64,000 nt of DNA, taken from Ruminococcus sp. HUN007 (GTDB taxonomy: Bacteria > Bacillota > Clostridia > Oscillospirales > Ruminococcaceae). Positions 51,880 to 59,929 of this stretch are shown in pieces. The translations under genes and the position numbers were made by a program. The notes beneath the pieces are model-generated. The model had not been told where the DNA came from, did not search any database, and saw only the letters and a list, made by a program, of their open reading frames with translations. The first letter of the stretch is position 1. Each line of letters begins with the position of its first letter. Location: NCBI RefSeq assembly GCF_000712055.1, contig NZ_JOOA01000002.1, positions 2,950,001 through 3,014,000 of the forward strand, in the 5' to 3' direction.

Positions 51880-52551
51880 TCAGTCCGTTTCAAGTCTTAT
51901 TACGTTGTCAAACAGAGCATAGAACTTTGGCGGAATGATCTTGTTTATATGACATTTTCCGAAAAACCACTTGCTGTAAACGCAGTCAGTGAGAATCTGC
52001 TCAAAAAAGCCGTCTGTTTCCAGATGGTCGTATATGTCAAGGTCAAGGCATTTTTTCAGTGACTGAGGAGGTTCATGGGTTATGATATAGTCTATGATAC
52101 CTTCGTTCAGAGTAATGTTTCTCAGACCTTCCTCGACTTCTTCCTTTGTTGGCTGCTCCTGTTCAAACCAGGTGTTGGTCTCGCGTCTTATGTCTATGTC
52201 GGGACTCTGTCCGCCGCCGAAGGTGAAAAATTTCTTTCCTTCAATAGTATAGATCTGACCGCGTTTCAGATGTATGATATTATCTGAAATTCTGCCCGCG
52301 ATCCCGCCGTTCCAGCTGATCTCCGGGTACTGGGATAAAAGGTCAAAATTTTCGTGGCATCCGTCGATGAATGCAATCGTGTAGCGAAGTTCGCTTAACT
52401 TTTTCAGAACGTTTATTTCAGCACGGCTTCCGTCCCATATGAATCCGAAATCGCCGCATACAATAAGAAGATCGTCCCTTTTAAGTTTTCTGGTAATAGA
52501 ATCCCTGAAGCGGGAAATATCACCGTGAGTATCGCCTGTTATATAAATCAT
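51880..52551 (-). CDS. Calcineurin-like metallophosphoesterase
   Basis: A 223-residue enzyme. Metal-binding motifs appear in order: ITGDTHGDISRF, LIVCGDFGFIWDG, FIDGCHENFD (GNHE-like, with Cys for Asn) and IITHEPPQS. The usual late GHxH motif reads FFGKCHINKII. The start is the ATG at 52551 behind AAGGTGATCC. The open extension to 52722 lacks a ribosome site. The substrate is unknown. The 52552-52870 gap holds no further gene that I can see. Confidence 0.85.
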   Translation of the reverse strand: MIYITGDTHGDISRFRDSITRKLKRDDLLIVCGDFGFIWDGSRAEINVLKKLSELRYTIAFIDGCHENFDLLSQYPEISWNGGIAGRISDNIIHLKRGQIYTIEGKKFFTFGGGQSPDIDIRRETNTWFEQEQPTKEEVEEGLRNITLNEGIIDYIITHEPPQSLKKCLDLDIYDHLETDGFFEQILTDCVYSKWFFGKCHINKIIPPKFYALFDNVIRLETD

Positions 52552-52851
52552 TGGATCACCTTTAACTGATCTGCGTAAATCACATCCCCGGAAACAAACC
52601 CTGACGAATGTCCGGTGAGAGTTTTCCTGAAAGCAGATATAAGTGCAGATATGATTTTGTGTTACCGCTGCGTCAGTCGAAATTAACGGCGCCTGCTTCC
52701 CGCACAAAGCACTGCAGAACAAGCGCTGACAAACGCATCTGTCAGGGAACAGGTTCTGAAACTGAAACCCTGTATCTACTATTCTATCATAAAATCAGGC
52801 ATACGTAAATGATTTATTTGATTTTTGTGAAAATTTTTACGGAAAACCCCT

Positions 52852-52879
52852 TTTATTGCGGCCTGAAATTTGATATAAT
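52852..52879 (+). promoter_or_regulatory. Promoter of the DacF-like gene
   Basis: TTTATT (52852-52857), a 16-nt spacer and TATAAT (52874-52879). The -35 box is weak. Confidence 0.4.
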
Positions 52880-52920
52880 ATATTCGTATGAAAAAAATCA
52901 AGCTTTTGAGGAGATGCAGA

Positions 52921-54318
52921 ATGAAAAGATTTATCAGTATTCTCACCGTATTGATGGTGCTGTTCAGTTTTTCAGTTTATATTTCGCCGCAGGAGGTAAA
53001 TGCGATTTCGTTCAGACCTACATTCGGACTTAAGAGTGATGCGGCTATCCTTTATCACGTTGACACCAAAACGGTAGTTTTTGAAAAGAATGCGGACAAA
53101 CAGTGCAGCCCTGCACAGACTGTACAGATCATGACAGCAGCAATCGCCATAGACAAGGCGCAGAGCATGGAAGCTGTTATCGAGATTCCGCCTAATGTAT
53201 ACAATGAATTTGAAAAATACAGAAATAAATATCCTTCAGAGTCTTTCCCTTATAATGAAGTAACAAGCTGCTATCTTGAGGAAGGAGAACAGCTGAAGGT
53301 GCAGGATCTTATAAGTGCTATGCTTCTTGAATCATCATGCGAAGCTGCCTACGCACTTGCATACGTAATAGGCCAGGGAAGTCTTCAGAACTTTGTCAAC
53401 ATGATGAATGAGAAGGCTGCAGAACTTGGATGTACAGGAACGAATTTTACAAATCCTCACGGACTTTACGACGAGAAGCAGTACACGACCGCAAGGGACA
53501 TGATGAAGATAACAGAATACGCCATGAGTCTTCCGGGATTTACAGAATTTGCTCAGGCTGTTACCGTAAAGACAGGTGCTACAAACAAGTCTGCTGAAGG
53601 ACATGAATTCAATAATGTCAACCTGATGATGAACTCATCCAGCGACTACTATTATCAGGGAACCAAAGGTATTAAAACCGGTAACTCAAATCAGTCAGGA
53701 AGATGTCTTGTAACAAAGGCAACACGTGACGGTGAAAGCTATCTTGCTGTTCTTTTTAATGCACCGTTCGTTCAGGATGAATACGGAAACGATATTTTCA
53801 CACATCTCAACGACGCTGTTCAGCTTTTTGACTGGGCTTTTACAAACCTTGAGCATAAAGTTGTACTCGAAGAAACACAGGAGATCGGATCTCCTAAGAT
53901 CCGCTTTGCCAAGGGCAAGGACTACATAAATCTTAAACCTGCTCACGATGTAAAATGCATGTGGCTTTCCACTGTCGATACATCAAACATAATAACTGAG
54001 ATAGACTATGTTTATGATGAAGTCAGTGCACCGGTCAAGGCCGGTGAAAAACTCGGAACACTCAAGCTTCGCTATCTGGATAACGAGATTGGAACAGTTG
54101 ACCTTGTAGCATACAGCGATGCAGAGTTCTCCTACACAAAGTATCTTTCAGAAGTTTTTACAACATATCTTAAATCTTCATCACTTAAAAGCGCTCTCCG
54201 TATTGCAACCGGACTTTCACTGCTTTATCTTGTCTTTGTCGGATACATAATAAATCTTCGCGCCAAGAAGCGCAGAGAGCAGAAAAACGCAGCTGCATTA
54301 CGCTCCAAAAACCAGTAA
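52921..54318 (+). CDS. DacF-like D-Ala-D-Ala carboxypeptidase homolog, catalytic residues lost
   Basis: A 465-residue penicillin-binding-protein-5-type homolog with signal peptide (FISILTVLMVLFSFSVYI) and a C-terminal membrane anchor (~425-447). AAILYHVDTKTVVFEKNADK leads into SPAQTVQIMTAAIAID, where active enzymes read PASxTKIMT. Both the nucleophile Ser and the Lys of SxxK are Gln. The SxN motif is SSC in LESSCEAAYAL. Only KTG is intact (GIKTGNSNQSG). It should not hydrolyse peptides or bind beta-lactams covalently, so a structural or regulatory role is inferred. The start is the ATG at 52921 with GAGGAG; an upstream ATG at 52888 lies next to the -10 box. Confidence 0.88.
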   Translation: MKRFISILTVLMVLFSFSVYISPQEVNAISFRPTFGLKSDAAILYHVDTKTVVFEKNADKQCSPAQTVQIMTAAIAIDKAQSMEAVIEIPPNVYNEFEKYRNKYPSESFPYNEVTSCYLEEGEQLKVQDLISAMLLESSCEAAYALAYVIGQGSLQNFVNMMNEKAAELGCTGTNFTNPHGLYDEKQYTTARDMMKITEYAMSLPGFTEFAQAVTVKTGATNKSAEGHEFNNVNLMMNSSSDYYYQGTKGIKTGNSNQSGRCLVTKATRDGESYLAVLFNAPFVQDEYGNDIFTHLNDAVQLFDWAFTNLEHKVVLEETQEIGSPKIRFAKGKDYINLKPAHDVKCMWLSTVDTSNIITEIDYVYDEVSAPVKAGEKLGTLKLRYLDNEIGTVDLVAYSDAEFSYTKYLSEVFTTYLKSSSLKSALRIATGLSLLYLVFVGYIINLRAKKRREQKNAAALRSKNQ

Positions 54319-54323
54319 AAATC

Positions 54324-54361
54324 AAACACCCGATGGATAAAAAACCGTCGGGTGTTTATTA
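54324..54361 (+). terminator. Terminator after the DacF-like gene
   Basis: AAACACCCGA / TCGGGTGTTT stem followed by ATTATT. Confidence 0.7.
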
Positions 54362-54394
54362 TTTTCTATTTGCATATAAAATCACAAAAAACTC

Positions 54395-54423
54395 TTGACT
54401 ATTTTATATAAATAGGATATAAT
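54395..54423 (+). promoter_or_regulatory. Strong plus-strand promoter antisense to the 54439 gene
   Basis: TTGACT (54395-54400), a 17-nt spacer and TATAAT (54418-54423). The predicted start is at the 3' end of the minus-strand gene and no plus-strand reading frame follows. A CCTGC/GCAGG hairpin occurs at 54434-54450. Confidence 0.55.
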
Positions 54424-54438
54424 ATTACTGTTGCCTGC

Positions 54439-54747
54439 CTACCTTGCAGGGTAAGATTTCTCGTCAGGAAGCTGACCGGTCATCCATTTTGCGTTCCGGT
54501 TCTTTCTGGTTGCAAATCCTCCGACGGGGAGATCACAGAGCTTTTCGATGCTCGGATCAATTTCCAGCAGCTCGCCGATGCTTATTATGACTGCATCTGC
54601 GTCAGTATGTTCGGAATTGCAGAGAAACTGCCAGTTATTGTCATCAAAATGATGAGTAACAAAGGTTATCGGTTTATTGTCTTCAAGAACGTGACAACAG
54701 GTAAAGCAAAGCGTTCCTTTACGTTCTGAGAACGGGTAATATGCCAT
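54439..54747 (-). CDS. Small protein, possibly DUF2185/Imm33-like
   Basis: A 102-residue protein. It has TCCHVLEDNKPITFVTHHFD, NNWQFLCNSEHTDADAV, SIGELLEIDPSIEKLCDLPV and GFATRKNRNAKW. The WQFL, D-P-S-I and LPVG pattern recalls DUF2185 (Imm33-type) proteins, some of which are immunity factors; this is a resemblance, not a proof. GGAGGT lies before the ATG at 54747. The gene is alone on the minus strand. Confidence 0.7.
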   Translation of the reverse strand: MAYYPFSERKGTLCFTCCHVLEDNKPITFVTHHFDDNNWQFLCNSEHTDADAVIISIGELLEIDPSIEKLCDLPVGGFATRKNRNAKWMTGQLPDEKSYPAR

Positions 54748-54788
54748 AAGGTACCTCCGGTATTAAATATTTATTGAGTGGTATTATT

Positions 54789-54817
54789 ATTATACAGTAA
54801 AACAATGCTGTTTACAA
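54789..54817 (-). promoter_or_regulatory. Promoter of the 54439-54747 gene
   Basis: On the minus strand: TTGTAA (54817-54812), a 17-nt spacer and TATAAT (54794-54789). Confidence 0.65.
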
Positions 54818-54988
54818 TACGGTCACGATATAAAATACGGGGTCTGCGGCATGTTCCACAGTAAAATAAATTTTAACCGTTTTGTAAGGTTTGTATCTTT
54901 TAAAATGATAAACAATACAGACTGCACTAATAATTCCTGAATTTATTGTGCATGTTGTCTGATAAAGATAACAATTCTGTAGTATTCA

Positions 54989-55017
54989 TTGACTTTTAAA
55001 GGGCACTGAAGTATATT
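54989..55017 (+). promoter_or_regulatory. Promoter of the LacI regulator
   Basis: TTGACT (54989-54994), a 17-nt spacer and TATATT (55012-55017). Confidence 0.65.
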
Positions 55018-55032
55018 ATTATTAAAGACAAA

Positions 55033-55049
55033 CGTTAAACACATTAACG
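55033..55049. promoter_or_regulatory. Candidate LacI-type operator
   Basis: The inverted repeat CGTTAA-ACACA-TTAACG lies just downstream of the -10 box and reaches the ribosome site of the regulator gene. An embedded AACGTT has the central CG common in LacI-family operators. Autorepression is likely. Confidence 0.5.
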
Positions 55050-55060
55050 GAGTTTTTACA

Positions 55061-56077
55061 ATGGTTTCAATCAAAGATATTGCCAGAAGGTGCGGCGTTT
55101 CAAGTGCAACGGTGAGCAAGGCACTTAATGACTGCAGCGACATCAGCGCGCTTACAAAGAAAAAAGTAAAGGCAGTTGCTGATGAACTCGGTTATTTTCC
55201 GAACTCAAATGCCAAAGCACTTAAAACCAACAAGACCAACACCGTAGGCGTTATCTACAGCAACAGGCTCGGAAACGGGCTCAGACATCCGTATTTTTCA
55301 GCTGTCATACAGGGCTTCAAGGAAGCTGTTGAAGACAGCGGCTACGATATAATATTCATAGGTGCGCGTCAGGAAGAAAAACAGCTTACATATTATGAGC
55401 ACTGTCGTCACAGAAATGTTGAAGGCGTACTTGTTGCATGTGCTGATTTCTATGACAAACAGATCGGTGAAGTTCTGCGGAGTGATCTTCCGTCAGTAGT
55501 GATCGATTTCTTTTCAAGAAGAGAATATTCAGTCTGCTCTGATAACCGACAGGGAATGAGAGACCTTCTTGAATATATTTACGAAATGGGTCACAGACGA
55601 ATAGGCTACATTTACGGTGACACATCACTGATAACAACTGTAAGGCTGGACACCTTTACCGAGACGATGAAGCAGCTCGGTGTTCCGATAGTACTTGACT
55701 ACATTAAACAGGGAAAGTACAGTGAAGCGGAACACGCCGGTGAACTGGTCAAAGAAATGCTTGATCTGTATGAGCCGCCTACATGTATTATAATGCCTGA
55801 CGATATTTCTGCTTTCGGCGGAATAAAGGCAGCCAAGAAACTCGGCCTCCGGGTACCTGATGATATCTCATTTGCCGGGTTTGACGGAGTTATGACAGGA
55901 CAGATAATCGAACCGAAACTTACAACGGTATCGCAGAACACAGCTGAGCTTGGAAAAAGAGCAGCAGACCTTCTCGTAAGCCGGATAAAAGGCGAGGAAA
56001 TATCTGAACTGAAAAAACATACTCTGATTGAAACACACCTGATAAAGGGTCAAACAGTCGCAAGACTGACCAAATAA
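55061..56077 (+). CDS. LacI-family transcriptional regulator
   Basis: A 338-residue repressor. The helix-turn-helix and hinge are clear (SIKDIARRCGVSSATVSKAL, NSNAKALKTNKTNTVGVIYS). The periplasmic-binding-like sensor domain (~60-338) has PYFSAVIQGFKEAVEDSGYD and ISFAGFDGVMTGQIIEPKLT. The likely target is the ABC sugar transporter operon directly downstream; the effector is probably a sugar but cannot be named. The ribosome site is CGGAG, which overlaps the candidate operator. Confidence 0.93.
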   Translation: MVSIKDIARRCGVSSATVSKALNDCSDISALTKKKVKAVADELGYFPNSNAKALKTNKTNTVGVIYSNRLGNGLRHPYFSAVIQGFKEAVEDSGYDIIFIGARQEEKQLTYYEHCRHRNVEGVLVACADFYDKQIGEVLRSDLPSVVIDFFSRREYSVCSDNRQGMRDLLEYIYEMGHRRIGYIYGDTSLITTVRLDTFTETMKQLGVPIVLDYIKQGKYSEAEHAGELVKEMLDLYEPPTCIIMPDDISAFGGIKAAKKLGLRVPDDISFAGFDGVMTGQIIEPKLTTVSQNTAELGKRAADLLVSRIKGEEISELKKHTLIETHLIKGQTVARLTK

Positions 56078-56088
56078 ATTTTAATGCT

Positions 56089-56116
56089 TATTATATTTAT
56101 AACAATAAATATAATA
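56089..56116. promoter_or_regulatory. Perfect A/T palindrome at the ABC operon promoter
   Basis: TATTATATTTAT-AACA-ATAAATATAATA has 12-bp arms. TATAAT boxes at 56110-56115 and 56115-56120 overlap it. No good -35 box is seen, which suits a regulated promoter. It does not match the CGTTAA operator. Confidence 0.45.
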
Positions 56117-56142
56117 TAATCATTAAGGAGGAAAATTTAGAA

Positions 56143-57555
56143 ATGAAGAATTTTAAGAAGACATTAGCATTACTCGCAGCTCTTGCTCTTTCAGCAACAG
56201 CATTCTACGGATGCGGCCCTGCAGCAGGCGATTCAAAGCCAGCTGGCGGCAACGACGCAGGCAACTCAGCAGCTGATAACTCAGCAACTGATGAATCATC
56301 AGCAGACAGCAACGAAACAGCAGCTAACAGCGACCAGCTTACAATCCTGTGCTGGAACGCAAACGACAGCCAGCCAATGGTTGATCTCTTCTGCGAAAAG
56401 ACAGGTACAGATCCTTCACTTATCAACATCAAGAACTTCGACGTACAGGGCGGACAGGCTACTGAACAGTACAACCAGTACCTTGAAGATCCTAACAACG
56501 ACGCTGATATCATGTTCCTCGAAGCTGACTGGTGCCTTAACTTCATCAACGATGATGCTAAGACAATTCCGCTTTCAGAACTCGGCTACTCAGATTCAGA
56601 CTTCTCTGACATCTATGACTACGTTGTAGAAACAGGTAAGTCAACAACAACAGGCGCTCTCAAGGGTATTTCATGGCAGGCTGCAGCAGGCGGTTACTGC
56701 TACAGAGAAGACCTCGCTGAAAAGTTCCTCAATGTTAAGAGCCCTGATGAAATGCAGGCTAAGGTTAAGGACTGGGATACATTCCTTGCAACAGCTAAGG
56801 AACTCAAGGACAATAACGGTCCTGCAATCTCAGCTACACTCGGTGGTGTATGGCAGGTTTACTCAGGTTCAAGAGGATCTGCATGGGTTAAGGACGGCAA
56901 GCTTGTAGTAGATGACTACTGCACAAACTATGCTGAATTTGCTCACACTCTCTACACAGAAGGCTATGTAACAAAGGTTGCACAGTGGTCACCTGAATGG
57001 ACTCCACTCGGACAGACAGATGACGTAATGGGCTTCTTCGTATCAACATGGGGCTTCGGTGATACAATCCTTACAGCTGCAGCAGGCGGCGAAGGCGGCG
57101 CTACATTTGGTAAGTGGAAGTGCGTAACAGGTCCTTCAAACTTCTACTGGGGCGGTACATGGCTTGCACCAGCAGCTAGAATCAACAACAAGGATCTTGC
57201 TAAGCAGTTTATCGACTTCTTCACAATCAACGAAGAAGGCGCTACAGCTTATGCTGAAAAGCAGGGCGAATACATGTCAAACAAGAAGGTTATGGAAGCT
57301 ATCATCGCTAAGGGCGAATACAAGGGTGCTCCTGTACTCGGCGGCCAGAACCAGTTTGAAGTACTCAACAAGGTTGCTGATGGTATCGACATGAAGGGCA
57401 AAATCACTCCATACGATGCAATCATCAAGACAGAATTCAGCAATGCTGTAAATGACTACTGCGACGGTGCATACGCAACTGTTGAAGAAGCTATGGAAGC
57501 ATTCAAGAACGGCGTAGCTGAACAGATTACAGACGGTTCAGTAACAATTGAATAA
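56143..57555 (+). CDS. Sugar ABC transporter substrate-binding lipoprotein
   Basis: A 470-residue extracellular binding protein of the family 1 solute-binding type. The lipoprotein signal ends in TAFYGCGPAA, a somewhat unusual lipobox. A Ser/Asn/Ala/Asp-rich tether (~30-65) precedes the lobes (QLTILCWNANDSQPM, NDADIMFLEADW, WGGTWLAPAARINN). AAGGAGG precedes the ATG. It is followed by two permease genes. Codon choice looks biased toward a highly expressed set. The ligand is probably an oligosaccharide, by regulator and pathway context. Confidence 0.93.
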   Translation: MKNFKKTLALLAALALSATAFYGCGPAAGDSKPAGGNDAGNSAADNSATDESSADSNETAANSDQLTILCWNANDSQPMVDLFCEKTGTDPSLINIKNFDVQGGQATEQYNQYLEDPNNDADIMFLEADWCLNFINDDAKTIPLSELGYSDSDFSDIYDYVVETGKSTTTGALKGISWQAAAGGYCYREDLAEKFLNVKSPDEMQAKVKDWDTFLATAKELKDNNGPAISATLGGVWQVYSGSRGSAWVKDGKLVVDDYCTNYAEFAHTLYTEGYVTKVAQWSPEWTPLGQTDDVMGFFVSTWGFGDTILTAAAGGEGGATFGKWKCVTGPSNFYWGGTWLAPAARINNKDLAKQFIDFFTINEEGATAYAEKQGEYMSNKKVMEAIIAKGEYKGAPVLGGQNQFEVLNKVADGIDMKGKITPYDAIIKTEFSNAVNDYCDGAYATVEEAMEAFKNGVAEQITDGSVTIE

Positions 57556-57587
57556 TTGAACAGATTTAAAATTTAATATTAACCATC

Positions 57588-57626
57588 CACACTTCCTGCA
57601 GGATAAGTCTGTCCTGCAGGAGTGTG
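57588..57626 (+). terminator. Intercistronic stem-loop between binding protein and permeases
   Basis: CACACTtCCTGCAGGA / TCCTGCAGGAGTGTG stem with no clear T-run. It should stabilise the upstream mRNA and lower permease expression, as often seen in such operons. Confidence 0.6.
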
Positions 57627-57680
57627 TGTTGTGTTAATATATTGATTTTTAGATTATTATTCTCCAGGAGGGCTTTGAGA

Positions 57681-58697
57681 ATGAAATCAAGCGCACAAAC
57701 CAAAATCCGATCAATTAGCTACGCTAGATACGGATATTACTTTATTTTACCATTCTTTATAATCTATTTTATTTTTCAGCTCGTTCCGCTGATCAATACA
57801 TTCAGACTTTCGTTTTACGGTAACGGTAATAATGCTGCTGACTATGTCGGCCTGCAGAATTTCCAGGTACTTTTATTCGGCGGAGACAACAGATCTTTTA
57901 AAGCATTACACGATACACTTTTTAAAGATCTTGGCAATACACTTATTCTCTGGTTCGGTAACTTTATTCCGCAGTTAGGATTATCACTTCTCTTAGCTGT
58001 TTGGTTTACCGACATCAACCTCAAGATCAAGGGCAAGACCTTCTTCAAGATCGTTATGTACTTACCGAACATAGTAACAGCTGCATCTGTTGCGGCATTA
58101 TTCCTGATGTTATTCTCAAAGACAGAATACGGCCCGATCAACAGCTTTCTTTTAAAGCACGATATTATCAGTTCACCTATCGACTTTGTTCGTGGTAAAT
58201 GGCAGTCAAGAGGAATAATCATGTTCGCTCAGACATGGATGTGGTTTGGTAATACAATGATCATGCTTATGTCAGCTATTATGGGTATCAGCAAGTCATT
58301 ATTTGAAGCAGCTGATATCGATGGCGCTAACAGCAGACAGGTATTCACAAAGATCACACTTCCGCTTCTCCGTCCAATGGTTATCTACACACTCATCACA
58401 TCAATGATCGGTGGTCTCCAGATGTGGGATCTTCCTTACCTATACAAGAACGGTACAGCATGGAACAAGGAAACAGAAACTATCGCAGTATTCATCTATA
58501 ATAAGTTCCATATAGTTCCTCAGAACTTCGGTTATTCTGCTGCTGCATCACTTATACTCTTTGTTATAACAACAGCACTTGGTTCTGTCTGCTTCGCAAT
58601 GAACATAGACAAGGATGACCAGAAGAAGAAAGCTCTTGCCAAGGAACAGAAAAAACTGGCTAAGCTTCAGAATAAATCAGCATTCGGAGGATTCTGA
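57681..58697 (+). CDS. ABC sugar transporter permease, MalF-like
   Basis: A 338-residue inner-membrane permease with about six helices. The N terminus GYYFILPFFIIYFIFQLVPL and the EAA loop EAADIDGANSRQVFTKITLP are typical. The start is the ATG at 57681 behind CCAGGAGGG; the frame is open further upstream without a ribosome site. The C terminus is lysine-rich. It pairs with the next gene. Confidence 0.93.
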   Translation: MKSSAQTKIRSISYARYGYYFILPFFIIYFIFQLVPLINTFRLSFYGNGNNAADYVGLQNFQVLLFGGDNRSFKALHDTLFKDLGNTLILWFGNFIPQLGLSLLLAVWFTDINLKIKGKTFFKIVMYLPNIVTAASVAALFLMLFSKTEYGPINSFLLKHDIISSPIDFVRGKWQSRGIIMFAQTWMWFGNTMIMLMSAIMGISKSLFEAADIDGANSRQVFTKITLPLLRPMVIYTLITSMIGGLQMWDLPYLYKNGTAWNKETETIAVFIYNKFHIVPQNFGYSAAASLILFVITTALGSVCFAMNIDKDDQKKKALAKEQKKLAKLQNKSAFGGF

Positions 58698-58699
58698 AC

Positions 58700-59581
58700 A
58701 TGAATGATGTTAAAGACAACTACTCAAGAAAAGTTATGATAAAATCAGTTATCATCATGGCTATTCTTATCTTATTAACAATTATATGTATCCTTCCTAT
58801 CTGGATACTCTTTACTAACTCAACACGTGCTCCGCAGGATATAACAAACACACCGCTCAGCTTTATCCCTGGTGGAAGCTTCATCAGAAACATAAAGGAA
58901 ACTGTACATCTTAACAAGATCGGCAAGATCACATACAGCGCACTTATCGGTTACAGAAATTCATTTTTCATCACCATCTGTGCAACTGCTCTTACAGTTT
59001 TCTTTTCAGCACTTACAGCATACGGACTTGTAATTTACGATTTCAAACTAGCTACACCTGCATATACTTTCATTCTTGCAGTTATGATGGTACCGGTTCA
59101 GGTTACTTCAGTTGGTTTCGTTCAGTTCATGCTTAAGATCAAGCTCACTGATACATACTGGCCTCTTATTTTACCGGCTATTGCCGCACCCGCGATCGTA
59201 TTCTATATGCGCCAGTACATGAAAGCGAATTTCCCTACAGAAATTGTTGAGGCCGCGCGAATTGACGGTTCCGGTGAGTTAAGTACATTCGTAAGAATCG
59301 CTCTTCCAATGCTTAAGCCGGCAGTTGGTGTTCAGGCAATATTCTGTTTCATCGCTAACTGGAACAACTTCTATACACCATCTATGATCCTCATTTCAAG
59401 AGAAATGAAGAAGTACACAATGCCTATGATGGTTTCATCTATCCTTTCAAACGATAAACTTAGCGACCAGGGTGTTAGATACTGTGCTATCACACTTTCT
59501 ATCCTCCCTATCATATTCGTTTACATCTGCCTTTCACGTCTCATTGTTGACAATGTTGCTGAAGGCGGCGTTAAGGAATAA
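58700..59581 (+). CDS. ABC sugar transporter permease, MalG-like
   Basis: A 293-residue permease. CILPIWILFTNSTRAPQDI at the N terminus and the EAA loop VEAARIDGSGELSTFVRIAL are typical. It starts two bases after the upstream stop. The operon ends here with no ATPase gene, so a shared MsmK/MalK-type ATPase encoded elsewhere must energise it. Confidence 0.93.
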   Translation: MNDVKDNYSRKVMIKSVIIMAILILLTIICILPIWILFTNSTRAPQDITNTPLSFIPGGSFIRNIKETVHLNKIGKITYSALIGYRNSFFITICATALTVFFSALTAYGLVIYDFKLATPAYTFILAVMMVPVQVTSVGFVQFMLKIKLTDTYWPLILPAIAAPAIVFYMRQYMKANFPTEIVEAARIDGSGELSTFVRIALPMLKPAVGVQAIFCFIANWNNFYTPSMILISREMKKYTMPMMVSSILSNDKLSDQGVRYCAITLSILPIIFVYICLSRLIVDNVAEGGVKE

Positions 59582-59604
59582 CAGGAATTATAATCTAAAA
59601 ACAG

Positions 59605-59633
59605 GGCTGTCGGTTTTCCGGCAGCCTTTTTAT
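59605..59633 (+). terminator. Terminator of the ABC operon
   Basis: GGCTGtCGG / CCGgCAGCC stem and a T-run. The rest of the 59634-59850 gap shows no gene. Confidence 0.85.
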
Positions 59634-59850
59634 TTTAAGAAGCTGACAGAAATAACAAGATATGAAAAGCATCAGCTGATGGTATTTTTGAATTATTAAA
59701 AACCGGAAATGAATCTGTGCATATTATATAAAAAATACACGACATAAGCAGGAAAAATATTTATGATTTTTATGGTATAAAGTTTAAAAATACTGTTTTG
59801 TGCATTACTTATAAATTAGAACATCATTTTAGCATTTTTCTTAAAAAGAG

Positions 59851-59879
59851 TTGAAATTATTGCGAATTTGATTTATAAT
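59851..59879 (+). promoter_or_regulatory. Promoter of the repeat-protein gene
   Basis: TTGAAA (59851-59856), a 17-nt spacer and TATAAT (59874-59879), ~50 bases before the ATG. Confidence 0.65.
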
Positions 59880-59929
59880 AATTATAGTTTATGTTTATAC
59901 TTTCGCAACTATAATGGGAGGTCTATTAA

